Shown here: positions 1-11,640 of the stretch, in pieces
Numbering within the stretch: position 1 is the first letter of the stretch
Layout: every line of letters begins with the position of its first letter
Assembly (NCBI GenBank): GCA_024449915.1
Contig: JAMZAV010004549.1
Coordinates: 1 to 64,000, forward strand
Direction: 5' to 3'
DNA from: Sweltsa coloradensis
Taxonomy: Eukaryota > Arthropoda > Insecta > Plecoptera > Chloroperlidae
Length of the DNA stretch: 64,000 nucleotides
Made by a program: the position numbers and the translations under genes
The notes under the pieces: generated by a model
Databases searched by the model: none
What the model was told of the DNA's origin: nothing
The model's input: only the letters and a program-made list of their open reading frames with translations

Positions 1-278
1 CCTAAAATTGCCGAGATCATTTAAGCTAGGTCCCTTCGGCAGCATTTAAGCGTCCCGTCTCTAGATGGCATTTCATGAATAAAATATAAGACCATGTTTA
101 ATTGAGAGTTCTGTGAAATTCCCTATCAATCAAATTTTAAATATCAATCAAGTCCAGCAATGCAGCGTGAAACCTGACTCGATCGCTCATCCATCAATGA
201 CTTCATAGCAATTTCCCTAGAATATGTATTCACAGGAATGAAATGAAACAAAGCAGAATATAAATTTTAGGTACTTAC

Positions 279-554
279 CTTTCAAAGTAACGCCTACATC
301 AGTCTCATAACGTCCATAATTTTTCTGGATTGACAGTGCAGCTTCTAATGCTTGATTGACTACGTCCGACATGGATTTATCTGCAGAACTTTTCCACCAT
401 GCCAAGAACGCATCGCCTGAAAACTTCAATATGTCACCGTATGACGTCATGATTTCCTGGACCATGGCTCCGATATAACCGTTGAGGATTTCTGTGAGGC
501 GCGAGGGACCGCCCTTTCCTGTCTTGTTGTACTTTTCAGTAAGATCGGTGAAAC
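279..554 (-). CDS. ADCY10: Soluble adenylyl cyclase (ADCY10-type), cyclase domain exon
   Basis: This internal exon encodes about 92 residues of a class III nucleotide cyclase domain that makes cAMP from ATP. Seen: it opens with GFTDLTEKY, and carries GDILKFSGDAFLAWW, which matches the soluble cyclase block holding the second metal-binding Asp and the nearby Lys (Asp99 and Lys95 in the human enzyme). It ends with GRYETDVGVTLK. Splice sites are clear on the minus strand: acceptor TTTCTTACAG before base 554 and donor GTAAGT after base 279. Both junctions are phase 1. The exon joins in frame to the one ending at 2771, giving the continuous block LGDVSGFTDLTEKY. The rest of the gene (second cyclase domain, P-loop and C-terminal region) would lie to the left of the window. 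In known family members the enzyme is stimulated by bicarbonate and calcium; that cannot be tested here. Confidence 0.9.
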
Positions 555-899
555 CTGTAAGAAATAGAAACAAGCTTGAGTTTAGTTGCATGTAAATGTG
601 AAGACTGTGCAAATTAGTAAAAATGCCTCTCCTGGTAGCCAAAATTATGAAATTTAAATTTTCAACTCATCATTATCTCTTGCACGTCCAACTCTGCGTT
701 GGGTCGGCATTGAAGAAAGGCCTCTCAATCTTCTTCTTTCTTATCACCACTACAATCTTTCCACAACATTCCAGTCTCCTTCTTGCTGTTCCCAGTGCTC
801 AAAATTAGGAATTTTAAAAACTATTAAAACAATTAAAAGTTAAAATACCAAAAACATTTTGGCAGCCATCTTCTAGAATATGGCGATTCTCTACTGATA

Positions 900-1010
900 A
901 TGTCGACCAAAGGAGCCACAGGTGCACTGGACAGGGTACAAAGTCAAGCCCTAAGAATAATCACAGGAAGTGTTAAGTCAACTCCAATTGTTGCCATGGA
1001 AGCTAAAAGA
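900..1010 (+). pseudogene. LINE reverse-transcriptase C-terminal scrap
   Basis: Seen: the translation includes ALDRVQSQALRIITGSVKST, followed by PIVAMEA. This matches the C-terminal block of LINE ORF2 proteins (pattern L..VQN.ALRIITG..KSTP). Nothing upstream of about 880 continues the reading frame, so it is a 5'-truncated relic. It abuts a second LINE end at 1012, which suggests one insertion next to or into another. Confidence 0.6.
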
Positions 1011-1011
1011 A

Positions 1012-1755
1012 GAAGAAGAAGAGATGCTACACCTCCGTCATCCAGCCCATCGTCACATATGCCTCTCCCGTGTGGTCGGGATGCGCCGCCTCGCACCTAC
1101 GCAAAATTCAAGTTCTGCAGAACAAGGTTCTACGCCTCGTTGCGGGGGTCCCTCGAATATCGAGATAGCTGACGTGCACGCCGACCTCAGTGTCGCCAAG
1201 GTGGGCGAGCACCTCGCGTCGCTCATCACATCCTTCTTCGACGGCCTAGGCAACGCTGACAATCCGCTGCTACGCGCCCTCGCAGCAGCCGACGCCCGTT
1301 GCCCCGATCCTCCACGCCCCGCCGGGCCACCCACCGGCGCTCCACCTGCAAAGAAGGCGCCCCCCTTCCGGCACTGTCGAACCCGGGTTGCGCGGTCCCA
1401 CTGCCCGGCCGGCCCGCCCCTCCGCAGGACCACTCGCATAATTAGCTCACGTTGGGGCACAAACTCCCTTCAAACTTCTCGCCAGCTTCTGCTTCCATGC
1501 TCTTCTCGCAAATAAACTGTTTCTCTAAACATTTTGCAAGTTGATTGATGCTGTAGTGTGATGTGTGTCCGTGTTGCGCCTTGCCTTGCCGGACACGTGT
1601 GCTCCTAGGTGCGTCGCGGGCATCGTCGGTACCGAGCCCTCCCGACTACAGCCCCGTCAGCTGCACCGGGTGCACTCCAGTTAGGTAAAGGGGAGTTTCC
1701 ACCGATCTTGGGCATCACCGAATCAACAAAATAAAGCAAAATAAATAAACTGATG
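1012..1755 (+). mobile_element. 5'-truncated jockey-like LINE 3' end
   Basis: Bases 1028-1168 read PIVTYASPVWSGCAASHLRK, then IQVLQNKVLRLVAGVPR. This is the C-terminal block of jockey-type reverse transcriptases. A shift of frame near 1165 continues it as DVHADLSVAKVGEHLASLI and FFDGLGNADNPLLRALAAAD. A GC-rich, proline-rich tail follows to about 1515, then a 3' untranslated part ending in an AATAAA-rich stretch near 1730-1755. The block is much richer in G and C than its surroundings, as expected of an element with its own codon use. The 3' end position is approximate. Confidence 0.65.
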
Positions 1756-1916
1756 TTGTCAGAATAAACATCTCCTCCTGTCACTTATCAGCTGCTTACA
1801 ATGAATGGTGATGTGCACGCAGCGAGGGCATCCCTGTACTGAGCGTAATGTCGGCTCATGTCAGTGTCGGTGACGTCACTCACTCGAGCTCGACACGGAC
1901 AAAACTCAAGCGTTAA

Positions 1917-2490
1917 TTGGATGAGCGAAGCGAAGACTTCAATTTCACTGATCCTCCAAAAAATTTAGCTGGGGTGTTTTTGTTTCGTCTGTTTGTTCGC
2001 TCTCTACCGGGCAAACGGAATATCCAATCTTGATGAAAATTGGAGGGGACCTTCGAAATCTCTGAACTTAGAGGTGTATTGTTTTTGGGTACAATCGAAG
2101 AAATATTTCTTATGAATATCGTACTTTTACGATTTTATTTTATTTTTAGTGCGATATTTTTGTGCCATTTGGGCCGATTCTGACCAAACAGGTGGGGCTA
2201 CAACGTTCATATTTTACATGGGCATTAAGGTTATAGTGATGTATTGCTTTCTGAAAGAAAAAGTTGAAAAAAAAAGCCAGAATCCATAGAATAAAGGTTT
2301 TAATATGAGTTTTTTTATGTTTATAATAACAATTAGCAAGTAACAATAGAAACTTGACAACAATCACCTACAATGCATTCAAAAAGCACTTGCAATGGAA
2401 AAGTGGTGCTACACAAACTAAAAACTTACAAAAAAGCTTATCCATCAACGCGGCGGGACTTAAGCGTATTCCTAGTTATAATTATGAGAC
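1917..2490. repeat. Dispersed repeat family (GAGCGAAGCG type), copy 1
   Basis: Starts TTGGATGAGCGAAGCGAAGA and contains TTCGAAATCTCTGAACTTAG. It ends near GCGGGACTTAAGCGTATTCC. The same beginning, middle and end recur in order at 48761-49545, and in badly degraded form at about 18490-19110. No coding frame is convincing. The family is probably a non-autonomous mobile element; I could not define its target duplication. Confidence 0.7.
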
Positions 2491-2770
2491 ATCTCCTGTC
2501 ACCGCTGCATGCTGACGTGTGACTGTGAGAGACTAACTGGCGAGGGCATAATTAAGCGGAATCTGAGACAAGCAGTCAAACGAGTACCCGACGACTCATT
2601 TCGTTAAGCCTAGGCCTACCTATACCTACCCAAGTTATTATTCAGTTCTTAGTTCACAGTCCTACTGGCTAGGCCTACATGTTTTCAGGCATGTATCGTA
2701 AACATTTAGTGTGCCACTGCCAAGGGTCAAATAGCCCCATGGTATTTTATTATTTATTATTGTTGCTTAC

Positions 2771-3067
2771 CGGACACATCTCCAAGCATCAGGGCAACGT
2801 CGTACTTGCGTATATGAGTCTCGTCCAAGTCATAAATAATTTCATCCGGTACTAGGGAGGCCATTATCTTGGTGTGGTTTGCCGTCGAGAGAGACAAAAT
2901 TTGGCTGTTAGTTTTCTCCCTCTTGTTAGTTAACAGGGTGAGGGATTCGTCGCTATGATTGGATGATGTTGAATGTAATCGCTCTGACTGGTGAATACCA
3001 ACTCTTCTTTGAACTGCCTGCTTTTGTGTATCGGCAGTGATAGATGAATAGTGTGACCTATGGTCAG
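2771..3067 (-). CDS. ADCY10: Soluble adenylyl cyclase (ADCY10-type), upstream exon
   Basis: This exon lies 5' of the one at 279-554 and encodes the start of the first cyclase domain. Seen near its end: SLVPDEIIYDL, then YDVALMLGDVSG, where the Asp in GDVSG corresponds to the first metal-binding Asp (Asp47 in human). The donor GTAAGC follows base 2771 and leaves one base of a split Gly codon, completed exactly by the next exon. An acceptor TTGTTCCAG sits just above 3067, so the exon would be 297 bases with phase 1 at both ends. Its first two thirds (Ser- and Thr-rich, no match I know) would be an N-terminal extension. The alternative is that translation starts at the Met in KIMASLVP near 2861. 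The 5' end is therefore less certain than the 3' end. Confidence 0.8.
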
Positions 3068-4841
3068 CTGGAACAATAGCATTGGCTATTAGATATACAA
3101 ACAAATATATAGTAAAACATTGCACTAGGAGGATATCCTATTACAATTATCAAATAGGCATGTTTATAGGTCAATACCATGAAAAAAGCATAAACCAGCA
3201 AGGAAGAAGTGTACAAAGATGAAACAAAAAGCAATGTTTCAGAAACACAACCGGGGGAAAAAATCCAAATACTCTGAATAAGAAATTAGAAGAAAGATAA
3301 CTTTTTTTGTAAAAATTACGTCTGAATCTACACTTTCACGGCTAAGCACTTTTTACGTTTCCTCCAGTTAACAAAACCCACATCTAGCAGCAATAGTTGG
3401 TTTCAGATAAGAACGCTACAGCCAAGGGATCGCAGCACTGTCACTTACAACTAACTAAGGCCTATGTAAATAAAAATCATTGGACTTCCCACGTAGCCCT
3501 AGGGCCTACACTCCACGAAGCAGTCTCATGGTTCAGTAATAAACGTATCTCAATGTGCCAGTGTTTGTATCTTACGTACTAATAAAACCCTTTAGTAAAA
3601 CACAACATACAGTTATTAATATTTTTATTTAAAATGTTTCGTTCTCTAGTGTGAAAAATGCCTATTGGCTAGTTAGATTGGAGAAGGGTTGACAGGTTGG
3701 GAAAGCAAAGAAAACATAAATCCCAGCCTGAAGGGCTGGGGGCGACACAACTTTTCACCTGCTGATGACAACTGCAGCAAATTTAAAGTTGTTACCTTAA
3801 TCCACGACGCGTTTCGTCCTTCTGGGACTCATCAGGCAGATGGTGGCCACTAAAAATCAGCTAACTACATGCAAACAAAACTCACAACACATAACCAAAC
3901 CTGTGGTAGGGCCACGCAAGAAGCAAATTCTGCATGCATGTTGTCATCATCAGCAAGGTTACTTCAAACACCATTCATACTGAGCCACACCGTCAGCACA
4001 ACCCCCTTACTGGTTGTGCTGCTTTTTTAATGAAAATAAAGTGATAAAGTGTTAAAAAGTTGGCCAACACCAACCGAAAAAGTAGGTACCCAGCTTTGTG
4101 TATCCAATCCCTTTGATACTGGTTTCAATGCTAGCACTTCATTCATTGTCATTGAATAATATTGTACACAAAGGTTAGGTCCACTTTGACAGATTTGTGA
4201 GGTTATGTAAATATAGGATGACAACAAACGTGAAGGACCACCTGTGGGGCCCAGAGATCGATGGTTGGACCGCATTAATAAACTAGACATAGCCCGATGA
4301 ACCTACCTCCATTGTTTCGACTGTAATTAATTATTGATAATTAATAAAATACAGTAACCTAGCCTAGGCTAGGCCTTTGTAACTCGGAATTCGAATGCAA
4401 AAGCAACGCTTGACAGTTGACACACTCGCGACTCGCCGCCAAAAAAAAGATTCGACCTCGATTCGATAGGGAGTCGATCGCCAATCGATCAGTCGAGACT
4501 TACAATCGGTAATTATGAATTATTATGCGGGAGATATTTACGATTTACCAGAGAAAATGAGATCGACACGCAAAGTGTCAAGGGTGATCTCACATTTTTA
4601 TTTCACTCATTCAATTTCATTCATTGATTAAATATTACAACTTGGCTAATCGAATATGATAATTTTGTGGGATGAATTCCAGCTGACATACAGAAAGACT
4701 GTACTGCATGGATTTAAATTCACAGATTTACCAGTGGTATTGAGACAAGGGATTGGACAAATTGACCTCTTGCCAGGAGACTTTAGTAGATAACTCGCCA
4801 GTGGCGACTGGCGAGCTGGCGAGTGGATTTTTCGATGGTTG
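3068..4841. other. Upstream of the cyclase exon; no gene recognised
   Basis: AT-rich sequence without a convincing exon. It holds a perfect 7-bp hairpin (CCCAGCC, loop TGAAG, GGCTGGG) at 3722-3740, and a stretch ACGACGCGTTTCGTCC followed by GGACTCATCAGG near 3806-3836 of the kind often seen in invertebrate repeats. The words TGCTGATGACAAC (3761) and TTGTCATCATCAGCA (3942) form a loose inverted pair. If the cyclase has earlier exons in this window, I did not find them. Confidence 0.5.
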
Positions 4842-5399
4842 CCTACAAAAACTTCAACGTTGATATTTTTGGCGAAACTCCATTTTCGGTTGAAAGTCCT
4901 TTTAATATATTTAAAAAAGAAACGTTATAAAGTTTTTTTTACGTCAAAAACAATTTTTTTTTTAGGGGGGGGCATGAGTTCCGGAAAGTAGTGGCGGAGA
5001 AGGAAAATTTGGGGGACTGTCAAGAGGGATTAGTTTGAAGGAGAGATTCTGCCACCGTGTGAAAACTCAAATTGCAAAAAACTAATGACTCAGTCATGTG
5101 TGAACTTTACATTTTTGATTACAGCACTAGGCCTACTGGATTTAGATTTTTTTTAGATTTTTGCAATTTGAGTTTTCATACGGTGGCAGAATCTCTCCTT
5201 CAAACTAATCCCTCTTGACAGTCCCTCAAACTAACTTTCTTTCTCCTCCACTACTTTCCGGAACTTCTTCGGTTAATGGCACCCCCTCCCCCCAAAATTT
5301 TTGACGTAAAAAAATGTAACGTTTCTATTTTAAATATAAAGGACTTTCAACCGAAATGGAGTTTCGACTAAAATAGCAACGTTAAAGGTTTTGTAGGTA
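4842..5399. mobile_element. Foldback element with about 240-bp arms
   Basis: Two long inverted arms, about 4842-5085 and 5157-5399, flank about 70 bp of unique loop. Matching landmarks are GAGATTCTGCCACCGT on the left and ACGGTGGCAGAATCTC on the right, and GGTTGAAAGTCC against GGACTTTCAACC. The arms match over most of their length with small indels. No protein is encoded. A related scrap lies at about 53872-53926. No clear target duplication was found. Confidence 0.8.
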
Positions 5400-6181
5400 T
5401 AATAATAGTTTTACGAAGCATGAAAAAACAAGTTGATGTTTTTTGGGGCCCATGAACCGAAGAAGTTCCTACTTTCCCTTGCAAAACATTCCTTGCTTTG
5501 CTCCTGCTAGTCATCAAATTTTTGTTAGCACCTTCCCATTTGTATCCACTTTTATGTAGGCCTATACTTAGTAATACTTTACTTTACATAACTAAAAAGC
5601 AACTTACTCATGTTGATGTGATTGTGTCAAATTAAGATGGTTTTAGAACTCGCTTCGTTCAGAGATCTTCGATCGACACGTTTTATGTTTTTGTTGTCAT
5701 TCTCAGAGAAGTGGGAAATAAGAAACCACGCAGGCTGTGGGTGTACGTTGCCAGCAAAGACCTTATTTTGTATTTTATTTTTATAAAGATATAAGGGATG
5801 ATTATTCCATGAGCAAGGAATAATGGGATATGAGATGAATTTCAATAAAAAACATATTCGCACTTAAATTTTTATCTAAACAAAATTATGATATAGGTAC
5901 TAATTTCCTATAGGCAATAAAATTGTTCAAAGACAATGTCTACTAAATCTCGGAGCGAACTTTCGGTTTCGGAAAAACTGCAAAAAAAAGTCCGATCAGG
6001 CAGGGGCGTATTCAGGGGGTTGCTCAGGGGAATTTGCCCCACGCCAAAATATTCAGCTTTAATAGTCTGCGTCATCTAGGTCCACGCAAAAAATAAATGC
6101 ATTCAATTAATTTCTCTTTTTTTCCCGCTCTGCAATACATATTAAAATTTGTTCCAAAACACATACCACTTCAAAAGTATG

Positions 6182-6182
<1 letters not shown>
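5400..6182. other. No gene recognised
   Basis: AT-rich sequence. A phrase GGGGCGTATTCAGGGGGTTG at about 6003 resembles the ends of hAT-type elements, but no matching far end was found. Nothing else can be supported. Confidence 0.4.
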
Positions 6183-6234
<52 letters not shown>

Positions 6235-6272
6235 GTTTATCCTATTCAGTTATAAAAACTGATTTACAAAGG
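6183..6272 (-). repeat. (TTTA)n tract with a SINE-like tail
   Basis: About 12 units of TTTA at 6183-6232. Read on the minus strand, a CAGTTTTTATAACTG hairpin precedes the (AAAT)n run. The same layout (CAGTT..AACTG, then an ATTT-rich tail) ends the SINE copies at 12498 and 35831, so this is probably the 3' end of a related SINE inserted in reverse. Confidence 0.55.
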
Positions 6273-6319
6273 AGGACAACTAAATAAATTTAATTACATA
6301 GATGCAGAAACAACAATAA

Positions 6320-6400
6320 ACTACATTTAAATAAATAAAATAATAAAAAAATTGTATTTTAGAGTCTACCCACTCAGTTATATAACTGATAACTTTGCTA
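6320..6400 (-). repeat. SINE 3' end, reverse orientation
   Basis: On the minus strand it reads CAGTTATATAACTGAGTGGG then TAGACTCTAAAATAC, followed by an AT-rich tail. This is nearly identical to the 3' ends of the SINE copies at 12498-12897 and 35831-36260. Confidence 0.7.
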
Positions 6401-6445
6401 CCCTATTAATTCGTTGACAATTAATCTTAAATATAATGAATTAAT

Positions 6446-6495
6446 TGTGTGTCTCGTTGGTCTTGTGGTTAGAGTAGAGGTTCTACTTCCAATGT
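6446..6495 (+). repeat. SINE 5' head scrap
   Basis: Contains CTCGTTGGTCTTGTGGTTAG and CTTCCAATG, the tRNA-derived head of the SINE family seen in full at 35831. The rest of the element is missing. Confidence 0.65.
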
Positions 6496-8264
6496 TTTGT
6501 ATTGTTTTGTATTGTATTAGCAGCTGTGGATTACATGTGATGCCGAACTAGTACGTGTATCGTAACATAAGCATTGTCAGAATTGTTGGTGTATATACAT
6601 GGCATAATTTACAATTACAAACTACTTTACTAATACAAGATAGATTATTTACTAATAATTACATCGTTATACATTTATTTATTTTATTTATTTGGACAAC
6701 AAATAACAATACAAAGTACAGTTAAAGTTTATAACAGTTTTCACCGTGTAGTCCATTTTTGCTAAACATAGACTAGTTGTTACATAAGTATTAATATAAT
6801 ATAATATAGGTATTTTACAAAATAGTATAGGCCTATAGCCTATTATATGGTACCTCCTACTAATAATAAAATATAGCAATTATTAGGTAGTTCTGTCTGT
6901 CATAAAGTCTTTTATGCTGTAGTATGCCTTTTGTATTAGGAATACATATTATATACATCATACATCACTCGTCGAGTGAGAAGCCTATATACACATAGCC
7001 TACTGAACAGTAGTAGTCAATCACTTACATTATACAGACATTTTTCTATAAGGTAGCATCTCAGTTTTCTTTTGAACATGATCATGTTTGTTTCACTTTT
7101 TATTTCCTCAGGTAAATAATTGAATAGTATTTTTCCTGCATGGATTGGGGCTTTGTCAATGACTTTTAATTTAGTTGATGGTAAGTGAAGGTTGTTCTTG
7201 TTCAGAGTGTTGTACTGGTGGGTATCAAGAGTTCTTTACAAAGGTATGAAAGTGATGTTCACGCACAAAGACTATAGTGTAATATATATTGTATTTTGGA
7301 AGGGACGGTAAGGATCTCTAGCGATTTAAAATATTTTTTTACACGATTGAGTTGGTTTTAGGTTTAGTATATTTTACCGCATTGCCCTCTTTTGAAGCCT
7401 ATTAGGTCAATGGTTCGATTTACCCTCTTTTTTTTTATTTTCTTTTTTATTCCCTCTTTACGCTTTCGTTTTTAGGCAGATGTTCTTAAACTTCTGAAGT
7501 GGACTCAAGCCCATTAGTTCCATTAGTTCCCTGTGACTTCGGTCGGAATCGTCCTAGCAACGATTTATGGTGGAAGACTGATCTTTGATGATTGCCTGAA
7601 CCGCACCATTTTTGTTCTTGCATTCTCCATTTAATATGTATTGTAATGTAACACTATAATAAAGATTTGATTTGTTGTTATTTTATTTTAATCTTTAACT
7701 TTTTTGATTTTGAAAAGCATGTTGCGCACAAACATGCCAGGATAAACAGGGCAATTGTATTCGGTGACACATGGGGAGATCGAGGGTTTATGTTACAATT
7801 CCAAATTGCGAATGGTGGAAGGGGGGTGGGAGTGGGGTCAAACATGATACTCGCCCCCGCCCCCTTACATAATATACAATCGTAGCATCATGGCGTCACC
7901 ACTTATCGAGTTTAGAATTGTGCAGTGAAAGAATATAAATGATCTTATTTAAACCCGCACTAACGAAGCACAAGCGATTAGCATACAAAATTTAATTATT
8001 AGAGATAGTGGGAGGGCCAACTTAATGGACCTCTTTAACTCTCAAATGTAGGTGGGTTTGATTATCAGGGGAAAAAACAGTTTTGCCTTTTGGCAGGGTG
8101 GGTTGTGACTTGTGGGGCAGTGTGTGTGGCAGTGGTTGACAAGACATTCTGTCATGATGGAGGTACCCAATCTCAAGTACATGAGATTTGTGGGCATGAT
8201 TTTTGCTTTTCGGTAGAGCAGTCCACCATTGCACTGAACTGACAGTGACCGCCTACATTTAGGC
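6496..8264. other. No gene recognised; SINE-like scrap at 7480-7570
   Basis: AT-rich and free of convincing exons. At 7480-7570 the words GGACTCAAGCCCATTAGTTC and CGTCCTAGCAACGA resemble the middle of the SINE family, strongly diverged. At 8251-8268 CCGCCTA and TAGGCGG form a short hairpin. The sequence changes character just after this point. Confidence 0.45.
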
Positions 8265-11200
8265 GGCTCGGGCCCCTAAAAATTTTAAACCCGTCTCTCT
8301 CAAACAAAAAAAAAACCTCGTTTTGATTTCCCGCTTATCCCCTTGGTTCGATCGGAGGGGGGAAGTTGCCCCAAACCCCGGCCAACTGCGCAATTTCATT
8401 GTTCCTGTTTTCCGGGGGGTGCCCAAGCACCCCGTTGGGATTTTTTTTAAATCCCAAAAAGCTGCTTGTCAGGGCTCAACAAAATTGGGTTCATGATTTT
8501 CGGGAACTTTCTTTGGGTTAAAGAAGTTCATGCCCCCCTTAACAACACCATCTTGGTTCAAAGTTTGGAATTTAGATCTGTGAAATTTCCTTTTCCCTAC
8601 CTGATTTTTGGTCATAATTCTTTAAAAAATAAACAATTCCGTGATAAAAAAAACTTTTCCAACTAAATAAAAATAAAATTTAACCCCTTTTTTATTCTTT
8701 AAAAAAAAAAGCCCGCCAAAAGCCCCAAATCCAAACCCTTAAATAAATTTTATTTTCCCCCCCCCTTTAACTACCCCTTTTTTTTTTTTTCCGGCAGACC
8801 GAAAAGCTCTATCCCTTTTTCATGGTAAATCTTTAAACCTTTTGGGAAAATCCGAGCCCACGACAGCTTATCTTTGTTATTACATACATCCAGACGGGGG
8901 TGGTGTCACGGGGACTGCGCCCTTTTTCCAGGCTGCGCAGCGAGAACCCCCTAAAAAGGATTTTAAACCAAAAACAAAGAAAATGGCGGATCCAGAAGCT
9001 GCATCATCCAGTGGCGAACAACCTGAAATATTACAAGAGAATGAGGAAAAATCTTATAAATTTTAGGGAAACCCTGAGAAAAAACGACAAAATTTTTTTC
9101 GAATTTACCGATGGTAAGGAGAAAAAACTGGAAAAAGGGGGGACTGGGGGGAAATTTTATGCTGCGCATTCTTTCTAGACCTACCAAAGACGGGCATTTT
9201 TTACCGGGTTTTTTTTATGCAATCAGCTTTTAGAAATTTTTCACCCAAAAACCAAAATTTAAATCTAGGGATTAATAATCTGTCTTCCCTTTTCACGTCC
9301 CAAAAATTTGGGCATTTAATGTGCGCTTGGTGTTTTCCCAAAACGTACTACAGATCCCAAGTTTAAGAGCCCGAGATTGCGTTTTCCCCCCAAATTTGCA
9401 AAAGAGAAATCGTAAAAGTCTGGGGTCTCGAAATTGGCCTAAAAAAAGGCTGTAAGCGATTTGCCCAAAATTCAGATTGCGGAAAAAAATTTTCCCGAAT
9501 TTTTTTAAAAGGGACTGGGAAATTCTCTGTGAAAAAGGTTTGTTTTTCGTTTTAAAAAAAAAAAAGGTTAGGCCTGGGGTGGGCCTCCTAGGCTGGGGGG
9601 CCCTAGGAAAGGTTTTACCTAGGGCCTTTTCTAAATTAGGTCAGCAAAAAGAATTAGTTTGGAAATTAAATTTGATGAATTTGTCTTATTGGGGAGCCTT
9701 ATTTTACGCCCCCGCCTAACAGCTGCAAACCAAAAGGCTAGGGCCCCCCAAAAAAAAAAACCCCAAAAAAAACGGGACAATTTTTTTTTTTTTTTTTTTT
9801 TTTTTTACGAAGGGGGCCCTTTACAAAGGCCTAATTTCCTTGTTTAATTTCCCCCTTTGGCTAGGCGGAACTTGTTTTTTTTTGGGGAGGCCAAAAAAAA
9901 AATATTTTTTTTCAAAAAAAAATACTCCAAAATGGGCCCTATTTACCCGGCATTTTGTCGTTGGGGTGCCCCAAATTATTAACACTATGTTTCTGTTAAA
10001 AAAACTATTTTGGGCCCCTACGTTGGTTGGGCCAAACTTTCCCCCGGGTACAGTGCGCCGCCTATTTTAGGGTATTTTTGATAAGAGCGCACCCAAAATC
10101 CTTTCCCACCCGCGTACCAAAAGTTTTTCGGGGAAATATGACAGGGGTTAAAAAGTTGGCCCACCCCAAAGACAGAAGTTTCAGGCTACCTACCCCACTT
10201 TAAAAAAAAAAACAAAGAAAAACTACAAAAACTTTAATGTGCTACTTTCAACCCCAAAAGGAAATTTCGTTTAGCAACTTTAAAAGGTTTTTAAGGGGTT
10301 TTTGTTTCAGAAAAAGCAAAAAAATGATGATTTTATTTTGGACCCCCCAACCCCCCCAAAAAAAAAAAGTTCCCGGTATCCTATATGCCTTCCTACCTGC
10401 CATGCATCCCTCAAAGGGCCCCCCCAATTTTTGGGGAAAAAACTTTGTGCTTTTTGTTAGTAGGCCCAAAGGGGGAAGTTTTTTTTGAAATTTTTATCTT
10501 TTTTTTGGCCTATTCCAAATTTTTTCTTTTCCAAAAACCCACCTTCACTTATTTGGTAAATTGTGCGTGCAGGGTTTTCCCCCGGGGAAAAAAGTTCATG
10601 GGGAGCTTTTTTCCTAAACATTACCGGGTAGGGCAAAAAAATTGTGGGGGTTTCCCGGGGGGTTGCCCCCGGAAAAAAAAAATTTTAGATCCTAGAAATT
10701 TGATTTTGGGGATTTTTTGAGGGTTTTTGAAGCCCCTTTTAAATTAAAAACTTCTTTCCCAGGTTTGGGTTTTGTGGGATAAACATTTCAAATTTGATTT
10801 AAATTATGTTAAGCCTATTTTTCCTTTGTAATGAGGCTATGTGAATTGTAGGGCCCTATTGCTACAATTTGGGACCCTAGGCCCTTATAAAAGGGGATGA
10901 TGTTATTCTTTTTTAAGTTTTTTATCCCAAAATTTGTATTTACAATTTCTACAACTTTGGAAAAATTGTTGTAAACCCATTTGTTACTTCATTTTTTTTA
11001 GCCTACTTTTAAAAATTTGTCCTAAACAATCAATTTAAAATTTAAAAAATTTCTAAAATTGTTCAAATTGGGGTTTTTTTGGGGCTCGGTGCTGAATTCC
11101 CGATTTATAGCGATGATTGGCCATTTTGCCAACTTATGTTTTTCGTTTTAAAAGCAAATTCCCCGTCATTTTATACTACCCCCGAGGGTTTTGCCTCACG

Positions 11201-11640
11201 ATTTCGTTTTCAATCTGCGTTTTAGGGGGCGAAAATTCCTACCCGGTTGCCCCGGGGGCAACTAAAACCCAGGGAAAGGGCAACTATAAATTTTTATTAG
11301 TTGCCCGTACGGGCAAAACCCAAAAAATTCGGTTTTTTTTTAACCCCGAATCGCGTAGTTTCACTAAGTAAAAAATACTTTTTTCGGGCGGCAAGAGCTC
11401 ACTTTTTTCCGCACTTGCCACAGCTGCACCCCCACACCACTACAAACGCCTTTCGATCGGTTCGACCTTTCCCCTTTACCCTAATTCCCCTGCTTTCCCA
11501 GAAAAAGGGGATCCCCAGGCCGGGGACTTTTTTACCTTTTCCGTTTCGTAAATTCCCAACCCTTTTTGGGCACCTTTTTTAAAATATTGCGTAAAATTTT
11601 AAACCCTTTTTTTTAATGGAATACAACTTTTTTAAAATGT
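8265..11640. other. Degraded-looking sequence with stretched homopolymers
   Basis: Runs of four or more identical bases dominate, with CCCC, GGGG, AAAA and TTTT blocks every few bases. Open frames here are low-complexity and rich in Phe, Lys, Gly and Pro, as expected from homopolymers. I take this as poor consensus sequence, so no genes are called except one exon candidate at 8984. Confidence 0.7.
8984..9112 (+). CDS. Candidate first exon of an unrecognised gene
   Basis: An ATG in good context (AAAATGG) opens MADPEAASSSGEQPEILQEN, followed by EEKSYKF and then a stop. A one-base slip in the run AAATTTTAGGG continues the frame as RETLRKNDKIFFEFTDG, ending at a good donor, GATG|GTAAGG, after 9112. 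The peptide is varied and hydrophilic, unlike the homopolymer peptides around it, and the slip sits in a homopolymer inside the poor-quality tract. I do not recognise the protein. It could also be chance; confidence is low. Confidence 0.35.

Larger units (their letters stand above)
555..2770 (-). other. Intron between the two cyclase exons
   Basis: About 2.2 kb bounded by donor GTAAGC at 2770 and acceptor TTACAG at 555, read on the minus strand. It has been invaded by the 3' ends of two LINEs (900-1755) and by one copy of a dispersed repeat (1917-2490). These insertions are in the opposite sense to the gene, except that the direction of the dispersed repeat is unknown. Bases 555-899 and 2491-2756 show nothing else recognisable. 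Confidence 0.8.

Noticed and set aside
1053..1460. A 135-codon minus-strand open frame
   Set aside because: Antisense to the GC-rich LINE end; composition alone keeps it open.
6183..6232. CRISPR-like array
   Set aside because: It is a simple TTTA microsatellite with no spacers, and the DNA is from an animal.
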